A stretch of 64,000 nucleotides of DNA from Galaxea fascicularis (Eukaryota > Cnidaria > Anthozoa > Scleractinia > Euphylliidae), in NCBI GenBank assembly GCA_948470475.1, contig OX419346.1, positions 3,815,231 to 3,879,230 on the forward strand, given 5' to 3'. Of the stretch, positions 1 through 12,428 are shown piece after piece. The notes under the pieces were generated by a model that was given only the letters and a program-made list of their open reading frames with translations, had not been told where the DNA came from and made no database searches. How positions within the stretch are numbered: position 1 is the stretch's first letter; every line of letters starts with the position of its first letter. Both the position numbers and the translations under genes were made by a program.

Positions 1-47
1 GCCTAATGACGGTTCTTCTATTCAGTGTTTTTTACCTATATTAAGTG

Positions 48-108
48 GCAAGCCCCCATTAAGCGGCCGCTTTCCATTTCCTCGAGGGTGGCCGCTTAAT
101 AGGGGTTT
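48..108. repeat. Short inverted repeat (fold-back fragment)
   Basis: Arms of roughly 18 bases around CCCCATTAAGCGGCC and its complement GGCCGCTTAATAGGGG enclose a loop of about 20 bases. It looks like the end of a fold-back transposon or another dispersed repeat. No coding content is seen. Confidence 0.5.
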
Positions 109-499
109 AACTGTATAAACATTGACAATTTTACCTTCCTAAGAAAGTGCAAAGTTTCTGTTGTGTCGAGGGAGGGACACTACGCCAATATGAATAAACA
201 GGTCTTGAAAGGTTATAATCAACACCCCCCAATCCCCCGGCCTAAAGAGCTGCTCGTTTCTTTCGCCCTTAATACCTGGGAATTTTTACTGTGTTCAGCA
301 CCAGGGGCGTAGTTTTGTTGTTCGCTCTACCGTCTACTGTCTCTTCACCAGTGGCTAAACATGTGCCGGAGAGCGTCAACATCGCCCAACATCGCCCTAC
401 CTCGCAAAAGAAGTTCCGAAGTAAGTTGCAAGAACACAGCGTTAAAGATTACGGGAAAAGATTGTGGGAATAGTCGAAATAAGACACGCTGTTTCGTAC

Positions 500-1087
500 C
501 TATGTCTTTCTTTTCTGCTGGTTTTTCATCGCCACTTTTTCGTTCTGTCTTGTGAGTAGAGGTCAGAGGTTGAGGTGAGGGGGAGAATCCAGAGCTCGGC
601 CTGGTCAGCAGGTCGTCGTCCTCGTCATCAAGTGGAGGCTCACTGAATGTTACATCCTCGTCATCATTCCCCTCTCCACCACTTGAGATCAAACTGAGGT
701 CGAGATTGTCATCTTTTGAAAATAAATTTAAAAAACAGGCCGATCAACAAATAACCAACGAAACATCCAATTTATCAGTCAGTCAGTCAATGATCTATTG
801 GTTTGTTCATATTTAAATGTTAAAAAGCCTCTTCGTTCGTTTGTTCGTTCGTTCTTAAAGATCGGTCAGTAATGTCGTCAATTTTATCTTTATCCACACT
901 ACTTTCCTTACCAGGTTGCTTCACGGGTGTCTTCAAGCCCGTTCCTGGTTTTGACAACTGAAAAAGGAAACGTCCGTCAGTACTGTTCGTGAACTTCACT
1001 GAATTAGCAAGACGATAACCGCCGCCTGGTTAGCTCAGCTGGTAGGGCGCCAATCTGCTGTGCGGGAGGTCGAGGGTTCGAGCCCCA

Positions 1088-1128
<41 letters not shown>

Positions 1129-1241
1129 TGTGCTGCCTTTGTAATTATACCTTCAAATGGTTAGACGTTCAAGTCTTCTCGGATAAGGACTATAAACCGT
1201 AGGCCCCGTCTCCTGCATCTTCAGTGTTACATGGTCAGCAA

Positions 1242-1274
<33 letters not shown>

Positions 1275-4200
1275 AGAGTAGGGGTCGTACTTCCCGGTGT
1301 AGTGGTCTATCTTCCTATGCAGGGGTTGGGTGGGTGGGTGAGATCAAATATGGACTGATAGCGGTAGCCATAGGCGCCTTTACAAGCTGACGTCCGATCT
1401 CACCCAATTGGTCCTGAAAAGCCCCGAGGGGAGTGGCCAATTACAATTACAAAGTACAATTACAAGACGTAAAGCCAGTATGAAGTACAGTGTACATGTC
1501 GGGCTAATTTAAGCCTTCTGAGGGTCTGCCCCGCTCCGTTCCGCATCCCCTCCCTCAGCTCTCTGCTCCTTTTCATACCACCCTCCGTTCCATCCCCCCC
1601 CTACCCCTTTTCATACGACCCTCCCCTTCCCTGGTCATCTCCGTTCTACAATCCCCTCCCTCAGTTCCCTACCCCTTTTCATAGCACCCTCCCCTTCCCT
1701 GGTCATCTCCGTCCTCCAATCCATGAACAACACCACTGTGTAAGGTTGTCTGTATCCTGGTTTGGGCCATTGCTCGAGACATTCGTGATGTTGTAGTTTT
1801 AAGAAGTTGATGTAGCCCTTTTCATACCATCCTCTCCTTTCCTGGTCACCTTTGCAGTCAAGATACATTTTACGCATGAGACTGACAAATTCTGGTAAAA
1901 TCTGCACTAGGGATCCCCTTTAATCACGGATCCATAGACTACCAAACAACAGTCTTCCTGAAACTCTACCAACTTAGTTACAAAACTCATTTTGAGGTAA
2001 AACATTTTTGGCTAACCGTAACAGCTGTGTTCAAGCAGACGCATCATTACGCCTTCCTTCCGATGGGATTTCCTGAGAGTACTCACCTTGGTATTCCCTC
2101 CACTTAGAGCTGCAAGAACATCTGTGTCTGATAAAGAACCCTACGAAAAAAGGTTGTGGAGAGAAAAGATTAGTATTCTAAAATTGGGCTCTCACTTTGC
2201 ACCTTTTAAGCCGCGACTACAGGAACGATGTTTGCTTGCGATGGTGAGGCGATTTTTCCTGGAAATTGTCGCGTCGCCGGCGCACGGTGGTGGCCACTGA
2301 ATTTCTCGCCATTTTTTTTCTGCGTTTTTTAGCTGTCGCCATCGCAACACTTTCGCTAGGGTGGCTTCATGTGTGATTTTCACCGCGCGCTGGCGACGCG
2401 ACATATTTAGAAAACAGTCGCACCACCATCGCAAGGAAAAAAATCGCTCGTGTAACCTCGGCTTAAACGGCTGCCCTTTAACCTCAAGAGTGACCAATAA
2501 TCAGTCTCTCCTTATAGTAACACTGTTCAATCAAGCATAAAGGTTATGAGAAAAAAGGAAGCGATCAACAAGTAACAAAGGCCTTGATTGTTTAATAATT
2601 TCTCCTCATCATTACCACAGCCAATGTATGGAAAACAGTGTGGAGAATTTACATGCTGATACTGGGATTTTTAAAAAGGTTAAGAAAAGGTGCCTCCCAC
2701 ATCAACCAACCCCTTCCACCCTTAAGTGGGCATACATGTACGTTCAGCTTACAACGACAGCGTTGGAAAAGCACAACCACGGAATTTAAGTATTAGCATA
2801 CGTAGCTATCACTTCAAAGGCAACACGTAAAAACTGCCTTTAAGAAATAACGTATGCAACATCATAACCCCTAAACAGTTTTCGCCGTTTATGTGAATGA
2901 TATATATGAAATAAACACATTTGACTTGCTCCCAACGTTAGAGGCTTCATACAGCTGTAGCTCAGTTATTTCAGTAGCGCCTCGCACCGGTATCGCGAGG
3001 TCATGGGTTAAAACCCCGTTGAAGTCCTGAATTTTTGTTTTCAGACTTCTTTGTAAACGCAATTCCACAAATTGCGCTCACAACTGCGAGGATCATTCTT
3101 CACTTCAGTTTTTATTTAGTTCTCCAAACCTTTCTCCTCAAGGATGAAATCCAAGAGTGGCCTTTTCATTCCACAACGAGTTGAGTGGCAATGCAGTTGG
3201 TGGACAAGAGCTCAATCTGACTTACAGTACTATGTCTTGAAAACAAAGCGAAAGAGCACCTAAAGCAAATCACAAACCTCTGAATCTTCATCATTGGTTA
3301 TCTCCCATGGCCGCGACTGGGGTTTACTCTCTTCTGACTTGGTTTGCAACGGTTCCTTGACTTCCTGTCCCACTATCCCTGGGGTCGGGAGTTTCCTCTT
3401 AGTGGGTGTACTGTGCTGCGAGTTGGTAGGACTGTTTTTTGGGCTTGCCCCAACTGTGATCTGCGTTTTGACTGGAGACGGGGACTGATTGTCACCTGAG
3501 CGGACGGGGATGCGTGATTGGCTGCCAAGGTCGGGAACGGAGGGCTTGCGTTCTACAGAAAAAATAAATAAATAAATACGGTTTATTTGTGATTGATACT
3601 TTTACATGGTGAAATAACCAGGCGTAACTTTCTTAAAAAGTGAGAATTTCGAATTTTCAAATTCAATTGAAACAAACCTGGAATGGGCTCTGCCTTCGTT
3701 AAAGCTGTCTTGATGGGTATTCGACTTGAAGCTAAAAAATGAAGAAAGATTACATGTATAGTTTAATACGCAGCTGATCCTACAAGTATTCTTGACCAGA
3801 AAACCCAGGATGATTTCATCCCACTTTGTCGGCACCTGAATGAATTATCTGACCACAATCCCAGTGGCATAAACAGTCACAATTCAACCAAGATGAATTG
3901 TGGTCGTTCCGGTATCACACATGTAAACGTAAATGATGCCTTTATTAATAGTGACACTTTTATCAAACACAACACACATCACCCACATTTAGCACTTTGT
4001 GTTGAAACATCTGATCCTGTTCTTGTAACTTGTTTAGATGACTTGTTTAGAGCTGCTAGCAAACTTGGTTTAGCTGCTGTTGGCTGAAAATATTAAATAA
4101 AGAAAGAACAGCTTAGAGTTTCAACATGTTTTAAATTGGAAAAGATTGCAAATATAAGCCTCTAGATTCATAGATTTAATTACGTTGCGTCCTAATTGCT

Positions 4201-7200
4201 CATTCGCACAAGTCCTTAATTTCAATTTAAATCTGAAGACACAGACAACATCAAAAATGATTTAACAGACTAGTAGAAATATACCACAATACTGTTAAAT
4301 AGCTGAATGAATGATCACACTTCAGGAGTTAATAGAACAATACATGAATTTCAACTGCCTTACAAACCTTTGCCTTTGATCCAAACATGTTATCACCCTC
4401 GTCTCCAGAAGACTCCCAAGAATCATCTCCCGCTGAATGACTAAAACAACAAAAAATAATGTTATTGTACTTTAGTTTAAGCTTTGATATCAACATCCAG
4501 AATCTCTCCACTATTCTAATTAACCCTTGAAGCCCTGAGAGTGACCAGATCCTACTTTCTCATTACATTATTACCATTTCAGCTCACACAAAGGTTATGA
4601 GAATAAAGGAAATAATCATCAAACATGTGATGTCTTAATGTTTAACCAAATTCTCTGATCTGGTACTAAAACAAATATGAGAAGGCCAGTTAAGAGAATA
4701 TGCATGTTGATGTCAGGGCTTAAAGAGCTAAGTTAACTTTCAATTTTACCCACTTTTTATAACCCGCATTGCAAATCAGTTCAGTGGGAAAGACTACAAA
4801 ACTAGGTATGCAATGCTTTCAAGTGGTATACTGTGGAATATCCCATGAGTTACTTGTATTTTCTTCGTATTCTTCGTTCTTTAGGCGAGTGTGTATGCAA
4901 AGAAAATACAAGTGACAAGTGGGGTATTCCATGGCATACTCCACGGGAAAGCATTACATAACTACTAATCTTTAATACCAAGTCACAGAAAATATGTGGC
5001 ATTACATAATCGATGTGGTACACGATGGGAAGGTTTGGTGGAATATCAACGAATAAACAATGGTTTTCTCACATTCTAAATGGCAGTAATTTCTATGGCA
5101 TGGTATGAAAGGGAATATGAAGAGCCCTACATGGTAGACACCTTAGAGGTTACAGCAAACAACTAGACCACAACACCATGGACAACATCCTGTGCTCATT
5201 GTGAACAGTGTTTGGGTTCTTTAACATCCCACAGCATTTATGAACAAGTGTTGTGAAATGGGACCTAGTTGGTTTTTATCTGAAAACATTAAGTGTTGGT
5301 CTGTCCAAGGTTTGAACCTGAGACCCCCAACATAGTACACAGTAGTCTAGCACTCAACCAACTGAGCCCACAGGGTGGCAGTTTAATTTTTTGTAGCACT
5401 ACAGACGCTGGAAAAATTTGTTTTTCTTGGTGCAAAACTGGTGTGAGTGAGTCAATTTGGCTTACCACCCGTCCTGTAAAATCTCAAGTCTTGGTTCCGT
5501 GAAATTCACCCTTTTTACACCTATAGACTGGTTATGTCAGAAATGCAGATCTGTGTGTATTTTACATAGTTTCAAGACTAGACTTCAATGAATTGGTGTA
5601 TGACTATTTCCAAGAACCCAAGAAACAGAAACAAAAGGATTTGAAACATGGTTGATTTCGTTTGTTCAGCAAATTCAGGCCTTCAGATCGAAAAATAACT
5701 ACCGACCTAAGTTTCTGACGTGATTACCAGTCTGTGGAACAACGAAGAGTGAGAGGCGGCATGCAACAAAATTAATCAAGGCAAAATGGAGTCAAGGTGT
5801 TTTTGAACTGTTCAATGCGCATAAAAAACAACAACAACAACGATAATGAAAAAAACCTATATTTCCCTGAAGAAAAATATTTATATTTTGAAGATCTTTC
5901 GCTTTTTTTTTTGCATCTAAATTGATATTAAAGTTTTTTTTTTTAAAAGGACAATTTTGCCTGACTTTCAGATTCTTAACTGTGAAACTGTGGCTATTAG
6001 AATCCTTCTTGCAGATTGACGTCCAGATGTGTATTAAGAAACGAACTGCAACTCTAGTGAACATGTACACTGTACTTGTAAATTAAAGTGAGATTGTAGT
6101 ATGGATTACTCACAAAATGTATTTAAACAAATTGGGTCTTTGTCTCAAAATATTTTCTGATAATATTATTGCTTAAAACAGTCAGGTTTTTCAGTTAAAA
6201 AAATTAATATTAAATGCAGTATAGCACAATAACAAGCAAAATAACACATCAACATGTAAATACATGTTGGGCAAAATAATTAATGCAAAAACTTACTCAG
6301 AAATTTGTAGAGTTGTACAATGATACACTGTACTGAAGTTAACGTTTTGTCTTTTCTGTTTCAAGAGTGTTAAATTTTTCTTCGTAGCAGAAAGAGTAAA
6401 CTACATTTATGTGACAGTAGCACCTGTCTGGTGTAAACACTGTTAATTATTAATCAGTCATGAGCTTAATCATACAGGCTGGTACATTGTATTAATTAAC
6501 TTGACAACCCAGCTAAAGTCAATATTAGTGAAAAATTTGTAAGCAAGTAAATTGTGACGATCTTACATGTATGTGACCTGTAGAGTGAACATTGAAATGC
6601 TTTAAATGAAACTTGAGACATGTGTTTACATGTATATTGACCTTAATTGGTGAAATTTTAGCTAGTGCTCTTGCAATTTCTTTTGAGCTGATCTTGGTTA
6701 AGCTTCACTGTTGTATTAAGCAGTCACATTATTTCATATGATAATTTTGCTTTGAAACATTAAGCTGCACTTCTTTTTAACCAATCACAATGTGTGCAAT
6801 TGTAACATGAGCTGATTCACTTACTGGCTGACAGAATCATCTTCCTTAGCTGATGCACTGTTATAACCTGTCAGGCAATAAGATCACGGTGAGCTGAAAA
6901 TAAATGTGACTACCCATGGGAAAACAGTGAATGAGGCGAAAGCACCCATGCACACAGTATGTTCAGTGTGTTGTAACAAAAGGAGCGTGACTCATGTTGA
7001 CTCGGGTCGGAAATGCGAAACACGTGCTATGCTATGCTTTACTCAATGGATCAACTGAAAAGTCTGATAACATTCATAGCCTGTAATTTATTATTTAGAG
7101 CTTTTGGGTAAGAATCTGTTGCATGAAATCAAGACGTGGTGACAAATCATCGGCAAGCTTCATTGTACACAATGAAAAAGCTGAAAACTTCTCTGTTGGC

Positions 7201-10200
7201 AAGTGGTCAAACCATGTTAAGAATAAAGATCTACCTGGTGTCAAGGACAAAGAAATAAAACGTGTTAAACTTGTGTGTAATGAAGCACAAAGTGAACAAG
7301 GGTCCACCATCTCAACTAACTGTTAATGAAGCACAGGAACAGGCTACTCCAATTCTTTTGTTTTTCTAAAATCCATAATGTGCATGCAAAGCGTGTAACT
7401 AGACAAGTAACATGCGAATGTGTTACTGTAGGTCCATGCCATGTGTGTGTGATCACCTTATTTACTGTTTTCCTGTGTAGGGTCACAAATTCTATATCAA
7501 GAAGCAAAAACAAGTGAAAAATAAATTGCCTAGTGAATGTCTTTTCATCAAATCAAATGCAGAATGTGCAACATGTACATACCTCCCTCGTCTGCCACAG
7601 GGCCTCCAAAGGAGAAATCCGTTTCATTGGTTACTGTGGCTGATCCCGTTACTCCAGGGAAGTCCCTTCTTTTGCTTGGTGTGGACTGATTTGATTTTGC
7701 AGCTCTGGCTTCATTCCTTGCTTGTTCCTGTTGCTCTTCATACTCTTCAATAATATTTGAAACACTGAAATAGAATTATTTGAAATGCTGCAGTGAGTAC
7801 ATGAAGTAAAGATTATCTTTAATGTTAGTTACAGTACCCTGTCCATGCATGTTCATGAATCTCAGCATCAAGTATATTTATCTTTTTATAGTACACTCAA
7901 CAAAATTACTCAATTCTGATTGGTCATTAGAGCAGTACAATTAATCTCAAATAGTACTTACTCCGTAGGAGTATCTATTAAGTTTCCATGGCAACAGCAT
8001 GTAAGTTTGTAATTTTGTTGAATGTACTATAAATAAAAAATCGCATGACCTCATACAATTTGGGATTAATAGATACTCATGATTTTGAAAGTTCTCAAAT
8101 TGCACTTGCCTAAAGGCTCATACGATTATGAAAACGTTCAATATCACTTGTACCTATTAATCCTGAATTCTACTCGAGGGCGTGCGATTTCCTATACAAA
8201 TTTCCTCCATTCAAAAATACAAAAAGCATCAAATACCAAAAGGCATGAACCTGATACAGTCACAAAAGATGACACTTGTGGATTGTTTGAAGTACATGTA
8301 CAAGGAAAGCAGTCATCCATTGGAATGTTATTAAAGAGAGTTTTACTTCCTACCAACTGAGCAATCTTGGTTCTTCGAGTATTAAAAATTAATGTTTTGT
8401 AACTGACTGTCCAGGCTGCTGCATTACATCATAACTGTTCAGCAAACTGTATATAGACTGTGCATAATGTGAGAAGGTTCTACTGCCTGGACAATTTTTG
8501 CAACAATGGCTGCAGAGAAGGGTAATTAACGAGTTTACATGGCTCTGTAGAACTTAGGCTCGTTGTTCCATACTTCTCTGACCTGTGGTGTCCATGAATA
8601 ACAGCATGGTCTGAAGCTTTCCATCCCTGAGAATCTTTTAGTTCAGTGTTGGCATTGTGCTGAAGAAAAAGCCGCACTATTCCAATGTGCCCCTCACTGG
8701 CAGCTGTCATTAATGATGATCTATGTGAACAAACAAAAATTAATGACAGTTACAACTGTAATTGATAACATGGGAAATTGATGTCTTCTTCTTTTTCTTA
8801 TTCTCTGTGCTTAATGTCTGGGAAACATCTTTAAAAATATAAAAACTAATATTGTTACTACCTGCCATGAGCATCGACAGCATCAATTGTTGCTCCTTCC
8901 GTGATCAAGAAATTTACAAAGTCCAAGTTACCAAGAGAAGAAGCAACGTGTAAAGCAGTAAAGCCTTCCTGTAGAAGAAAAATACTCACATTCAATTACA
9001 TATAATTATTCCCTCATACAGGGCTGTCACTAATAATTTTTGAAGTAGGTAGGGATATACAAAAAATGCTGGTCTTATATCAAAGTAGCCGGGGATATAC
9101 CTCAAAATATGAGGGGAAATTCCCCTGCCCCCGGCCCTTAATGACAGCCCTGCTCATAGAAATGCCATCAACATTTACATGTATGTTCTTGCAAAATACA
9201 GTCATGTAATTCAAGAAAGGCGACTAATACTTTTGACCTCTTTTCAGCATTTTCGTAATTGTCTGGCCCTTTTGCATTCATTATCAATGTAAAATTTATT
9301 TAGAAGTGAGCCCCCTAGATGAGCAAAGTGTATGCTCTTGGGGCGAACTTCTTTAAATAAATATGTTTAAAAAAAAGATGAGATTACATAATATAAATAC
9401 ATGTGAGTTCCACAGATTTTATTACAAATTGCTCAAAGACATACACGTACGCACATTAGACTAATAAAAGATGGATCGAAACGCACTAATCACTGTGTAC
9501 AGTCTTCACAGCCAATGACAACTAGGCTTAACTGATAATCAACCAATAACATCATGACTTTGTTGACCAATCACATCAACGACCAGAGTATTTCTACCAT
9601 CTACTGATGTTACACAAATCACTTGACTCTGATGATGACTTCCACTCAGGTAGTCGAAACTTCAGTCAATCGTAAAATGGTTTGAACCCAGGAGTCATAT
9701 CATAATTAAGTGGAGTACAATTGTCCGGGTGAGTGTAGTCCTGAGAGGGACTGTTTGTGGTGACATTGACTAACGTTTCGACAACCTGGGCGGAATGACT
9801 TCCAGGGATACTCACCTGGACGATCGTACTCCACTTAATTATGACTTCAGTCAATGTCACCACAAAAAGTCCTTCTCAGGACAACACTCACCCAGACGAT
9901 TGTATTCCACATAATTATTATGATACATGACTCTATGAGTGGTCAAGTATGGAAGTGGTCAAAATAATGTGCTATAGCTTTATCAAACATTGACATGTAA
10001 CTCAAAAAAGGACAAGTGCAAACAGGGTGTGTTAAAGAAATTTCTAATTATATTTTGTTAAATTATATAATGTATATGTTGCAGGTAAAAATTAAATTCA
10101 GGTACAAAAATTTGTAACCTACTGTAGGTTCATTCTCAAATCTAATTATTCAAAATTAGGGTTAGGAGACTAAGGAAATTGATTTTCAACCTACCGTAGG

Positions 10201-12428
10201 TTAAAACTTTTACCTGAATTTTAAAATTAAGAATTTTTACCTGTATGTAATTTTAACTGCAACATATATAACATTTTGAAATACATGACGATTACCTTGT
10301 CTTGAGCATCCACTTTAGCTTCTCTCTCTAACAGAAGCACGGCAATGTCAATATCACCATTAGCTGCTGCAAGGTGCAGTGATGTGCTGTTGTTGATATC
10401 AACAACACCTGCCTGAGCTCCATTATCTAGCAAAAGTTTAGCACATTCTTGGAACTGACACTCCACTACCTATCAATAGGACAGAAAGGCAAAATTAATC
10501 ACATTAAATATTAATACATATCAATGCTTAATAAAAGGATCCATAAATATATATATATTTTTTTACAGTCTTTCATCAGACATTGTGCAACCAAAGTTTG
10601 AAAATGTCGGCCAATTTCAGATTACGATTGGACATGATGTCTGAACATAATGTCCAAACAAATTTAAATGCAGTTTTCAGAATTCCATATTAAATTCCAT
10701 CATACTGATGGAGTTTCCATGGGGCCATAGGTACCTATGGCCCTGTGGAAACTCCAGTACCTATTTATTTACACAAATTATGGTTTGTACTACTTTTTTG
10801 ATGGGGTCCAGAACCATTTTTTCTGTAGTGTAAACGTGCCTTTTTTTTGCCATTGATTTATGGCCTGTGTGCTTCATGCTGAGGCCATAATTAATCAATG
10901 GGAAAAACTTGGTGTGACTTTTTATACAGTAAGGACCTGAAACTCAGTCTTTTAGAGGTATGTATGCTGAATGTTAAAGAATGGCATCAAATTACTTCTG
11001 ACTGTACATTTGGAACTTGTACCAACCTTTTTGTAATTATGCATGATATAAACACAAGAGTTTTCTCTTTAACATTGAAATAATCATTATGATCACATTG
11101 CAGTGGTAACAATACCTTCATGAGTGGTGTGCGTCCAAGGTTATCGCAAAGATTACTCTTGGCATTGTTTGCGAGGAGAAATTTAACAATGTCTTCTTTA
11201 CCCTGGGCACAGGCAAGATGAAGGGCAGTTCTACATATAAAACATGAAACATACACATAGTAAGATACACCAAGTCACAAAATTAAACAATTTTTGAATA
11301 CACTGCAATTATCTTTTCACTGTAAACAATTACAAGGCATCACTGCACTAACATACAATGTAATTTAGGGTACATAATTATGTGTGCATTAGTGCAGGCC
11401 AAAGTCAGAAGCTAAATGGCCCAGCTAAAAATACAAAACAATGGCTTCATGCAAATCACATGATTTTAGTCAATATTATTTTAGTTTTCATAAACATGCA
11501 GTGGGATGAAATATTAATTACAATGTTGTTATTTTCTGCACACATATGACAACTAAGCTTTGAATCAAAACAAAAAATCTCAGAGTATTAATTTTTGTTT
11601 TGGCTTTATTTCAGATGCTTGATTTGTTTAGTGTAATCCAAAAGATTAACGGAAAATCATCAGGTTGACAAAAATACTGATTAAGACTTGATGATTTCAT
11701 TCTAATCCATTTCATCAACGTTAGAGCTGTGCAGTCAATATTCATTACTGTTTCGAGATTTTTGCGAAGTCACGAAATTGTTTACTGTGTAATATTGAGG
11801 CTTCACAATGATCGTTTAACCGGTGGATTTGGTTGTCAGGTTACATAATGACGACCTCGAAGAAAGATTCCAATTATCTCTAAATAAAGAGAAAGGCCAA
11901 TGATTAAGCTTCACTTGGCTTTGAATGCTCTTAATTTGTAAATAATCGTTTACATAGTGTTAATACCAAGAATTTAACGGTATTACCACTTTCTGAGACA
12001 TAAAACATTAAATCACATGAAGTAAGAACATTGCAAAACAGAACTAGATTTTTAGTCACCCCAAAGTGACTAACCAAAAATTCCAAACTTCATTAAGTCA
12101 AGCGATCAGAGTCGATCACCAGGACGCTATGGAGTTGCTAGAGAAACGGATACGCTCTGAGTAACGATGATCGCTGAACATCTAGGGGTTTTTTTAACAT
12201 GCTGCGTTACCTGTTTTCTCTGTCGAGCTGGTTTATGTCTCCCTTCTTCACAAGCTGCTTTACTTTCGTTAAATCGCCAGCCCAAACCGCCTTGTGAAGC
12301 TTTGGCAGATCTTTGTCCTTGATGGAGTAACCGGACGCCATGCTTGCTGCATCGCTGAGATCCTCGGTGGACGGGGCATTCTTCGTGCCTGAACTCTTCT
12401 TCTTAAAAAGCTTCTTGAAGCCCGACAT
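500..12428 (-). CDS. ANKRD26-like ankyrin-repeat protein (5' part, partial)
   Basis: This multi-exon gene is read right to left and continues past the left edge. Exons inferred from splice signals and frame: 12428-12211 (ATG at 12428, [11 protein letters not shown]), 11230-11116, 10469-10296, 8968-8862, 8720-8583, 7764-7583, 4432-4364, 3732-3679, 3552-3278, 2140-2087, 957-912, and 712 to about 500. All successive phases match, giving about 548 residues. Exons 1-5 encode five ankyrin repeats ([57 protein letters not shown] and others). After them come a Glu/Gln/Ala-rich stretch, an acidic [12 protein letters not shown] segment, a Ser/Pro/Lys-rich region and an Asp/Glu-rich stretch. The basic start followed by [16 protein letters not shown] resembles vertebrate ANKRD26/POTE. 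In vertebrates ANKRD26 sits at centriole distal appendages and recruits PIDD1. The coiled-coil C-terminus expected of that family would lie outside the window, so the orthology is moderate. The last exon end (donor at 500) is the least certain. Confidence 0.8.
1021..1465 (+). mobile_element. tRNA-derived SINE, full-length copy
   Basis: The head resembles a tRNA with an A box (TTAGCTCAGCTGG, about 1029) and a B box (GGTTCGAGCCC, about 1075). The body contains AACACTCAGGGTCTTAAA and GTTAAAGAACCCACACACT, and the 3' end is an AATTAC-type simple repeat at about 1437-1465. The same body occurs at 29997-30391 and, inverted, at 34185-34366, which makes it a dispersed SINE and not a tRNA gene. It lies in an intron of the ANKRD26-like gene. 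Confidence 0.85.
2477..2684. mobile_element. MITE-like element (AGAGTGACC family)
   Basis: It shares blocks with 4520-4732, including AGAGTGACCA, AAAGGTTATGAGAA and AACAAGTAACA/ATCAAACATGTGA. The ends are weakly inverted (TTTAACCTCAAG with AAAAAGGTTAAG). It lies in an ANKRD26-like intron. The boundaries are approximate. Confidence 0.45.
2954..3032 (+). mobile_element. tRNA-like SINE head fragment
   Basis: GTAGCTCAGTTATT (A-box-like) and GGGTTAAAACCCC (B-box-like) are about 45 bases apart, and a T-rich stretch follows. The acceptor stem does not close and the B box is changed, so this is a degenerate SINE head and not a working tRNA. Confidence 0.5.
4520..4732. mobile_element. MITE-like element with terminal inverted repeats
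   Basis: The left end TTAACCCTTGAAGCCCTGA pairs with the right end TCAGGGCTTAAAGAGCTAA when inverted. The interior matches 2477-2684. It lies in an intron of the ANKRD26-like gene, about 90 bases from the exon at 4364-4432. Confidence 0.6.
4795..4970. repeat. Imperfect long inverted repeat
   Basis: GCAATGCTTTCAAGTGGTATACTG pairs imperfectly with CATACTCCACGGGAAAGCATTAC, and ACTTGTATTTTCTT pairs with AAGAAAATACAAGT further in. It is probably a degraded fold-back element in an ANKRD26-like intron. Confidence 0.5.
5100..5386 (-). mobile_element. tRNA-derived SINE, diverged, reverse copy
   Basis: On the minus strand the order is A box (GGGCTCAGTTGG, about 5370), B box (GGTTCAAACCT, about 5318), then GACCAACACTTAATG and TTAAAGAACCCAAACACT. 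This is the same order as the SINEs at 1021 and 29997 but more diverged. Confidence 0.7.
9691..9933. mobile_element. Fold-back (MITE-like) element
   Basis: The left arm begins GGAGTCATATCATAATTAAG and includes TGAGTGTAGTCCTGAGAGGG. The right arm is its near complement, ending TATGATACATGACTC. The arms are about 80 bases each with a short spacer. It lies in an ANKRD26-like intron, between the exons at 8968-8862 and 10469-10296. Confidence 0.7.
10070..10273. mobile_element. Fold-back (MITE-like) element beside an exon
   Basis: Left TGTATATGTTGCAGGTAAAAATT pairs with right AATTTT..ACTGCAACATATA. The inner blocks AACCTACTGTAGGTT and AACCTACCGTAGGTT are also self-complementary. The right end lies only about 20-25 bases from the splice donor of the ankyrin exon that ends at 10296 (minus strand). 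Confidence 0.7.
10706..10757. repeat. Near-perfect palindrome of about 50 bp
   Basis: TGGAGTTTCCATGGGGCCAT is followed almost without a loop by AGGTACCTATGGCCC and TGGAAACTCCA. The arms are about 24 bases with one or two mismatches. It could form a hairpin or cruciform. It is intronic in the ANKRD26-like gene. Confidence 0.7.

Noticed and set aside
345..692. 115-codon minus-strand open frame as a complete gene
   Set aside because: It is best explained as the acidic exon of the ANKRD26-like gene (712 to about 500) plus read-through into intron. Its Met lies inside the exon.
1021..1093. tRNA gene at the A/B-box sequence (also at 2954, 5320-5380 and 29997)
   Set aside because: The cloverleaf does not close well, and the same downstream body and simple-repeat tail follow in the better-preserved copies, which defines a SINE.
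7123..7326. 67-codon plus-strand Lys-rich frame
   Set aside because: It lies antisense in an intron of the ANKRD26-like gene, has no domain, and overlaps an equally open minus frame.
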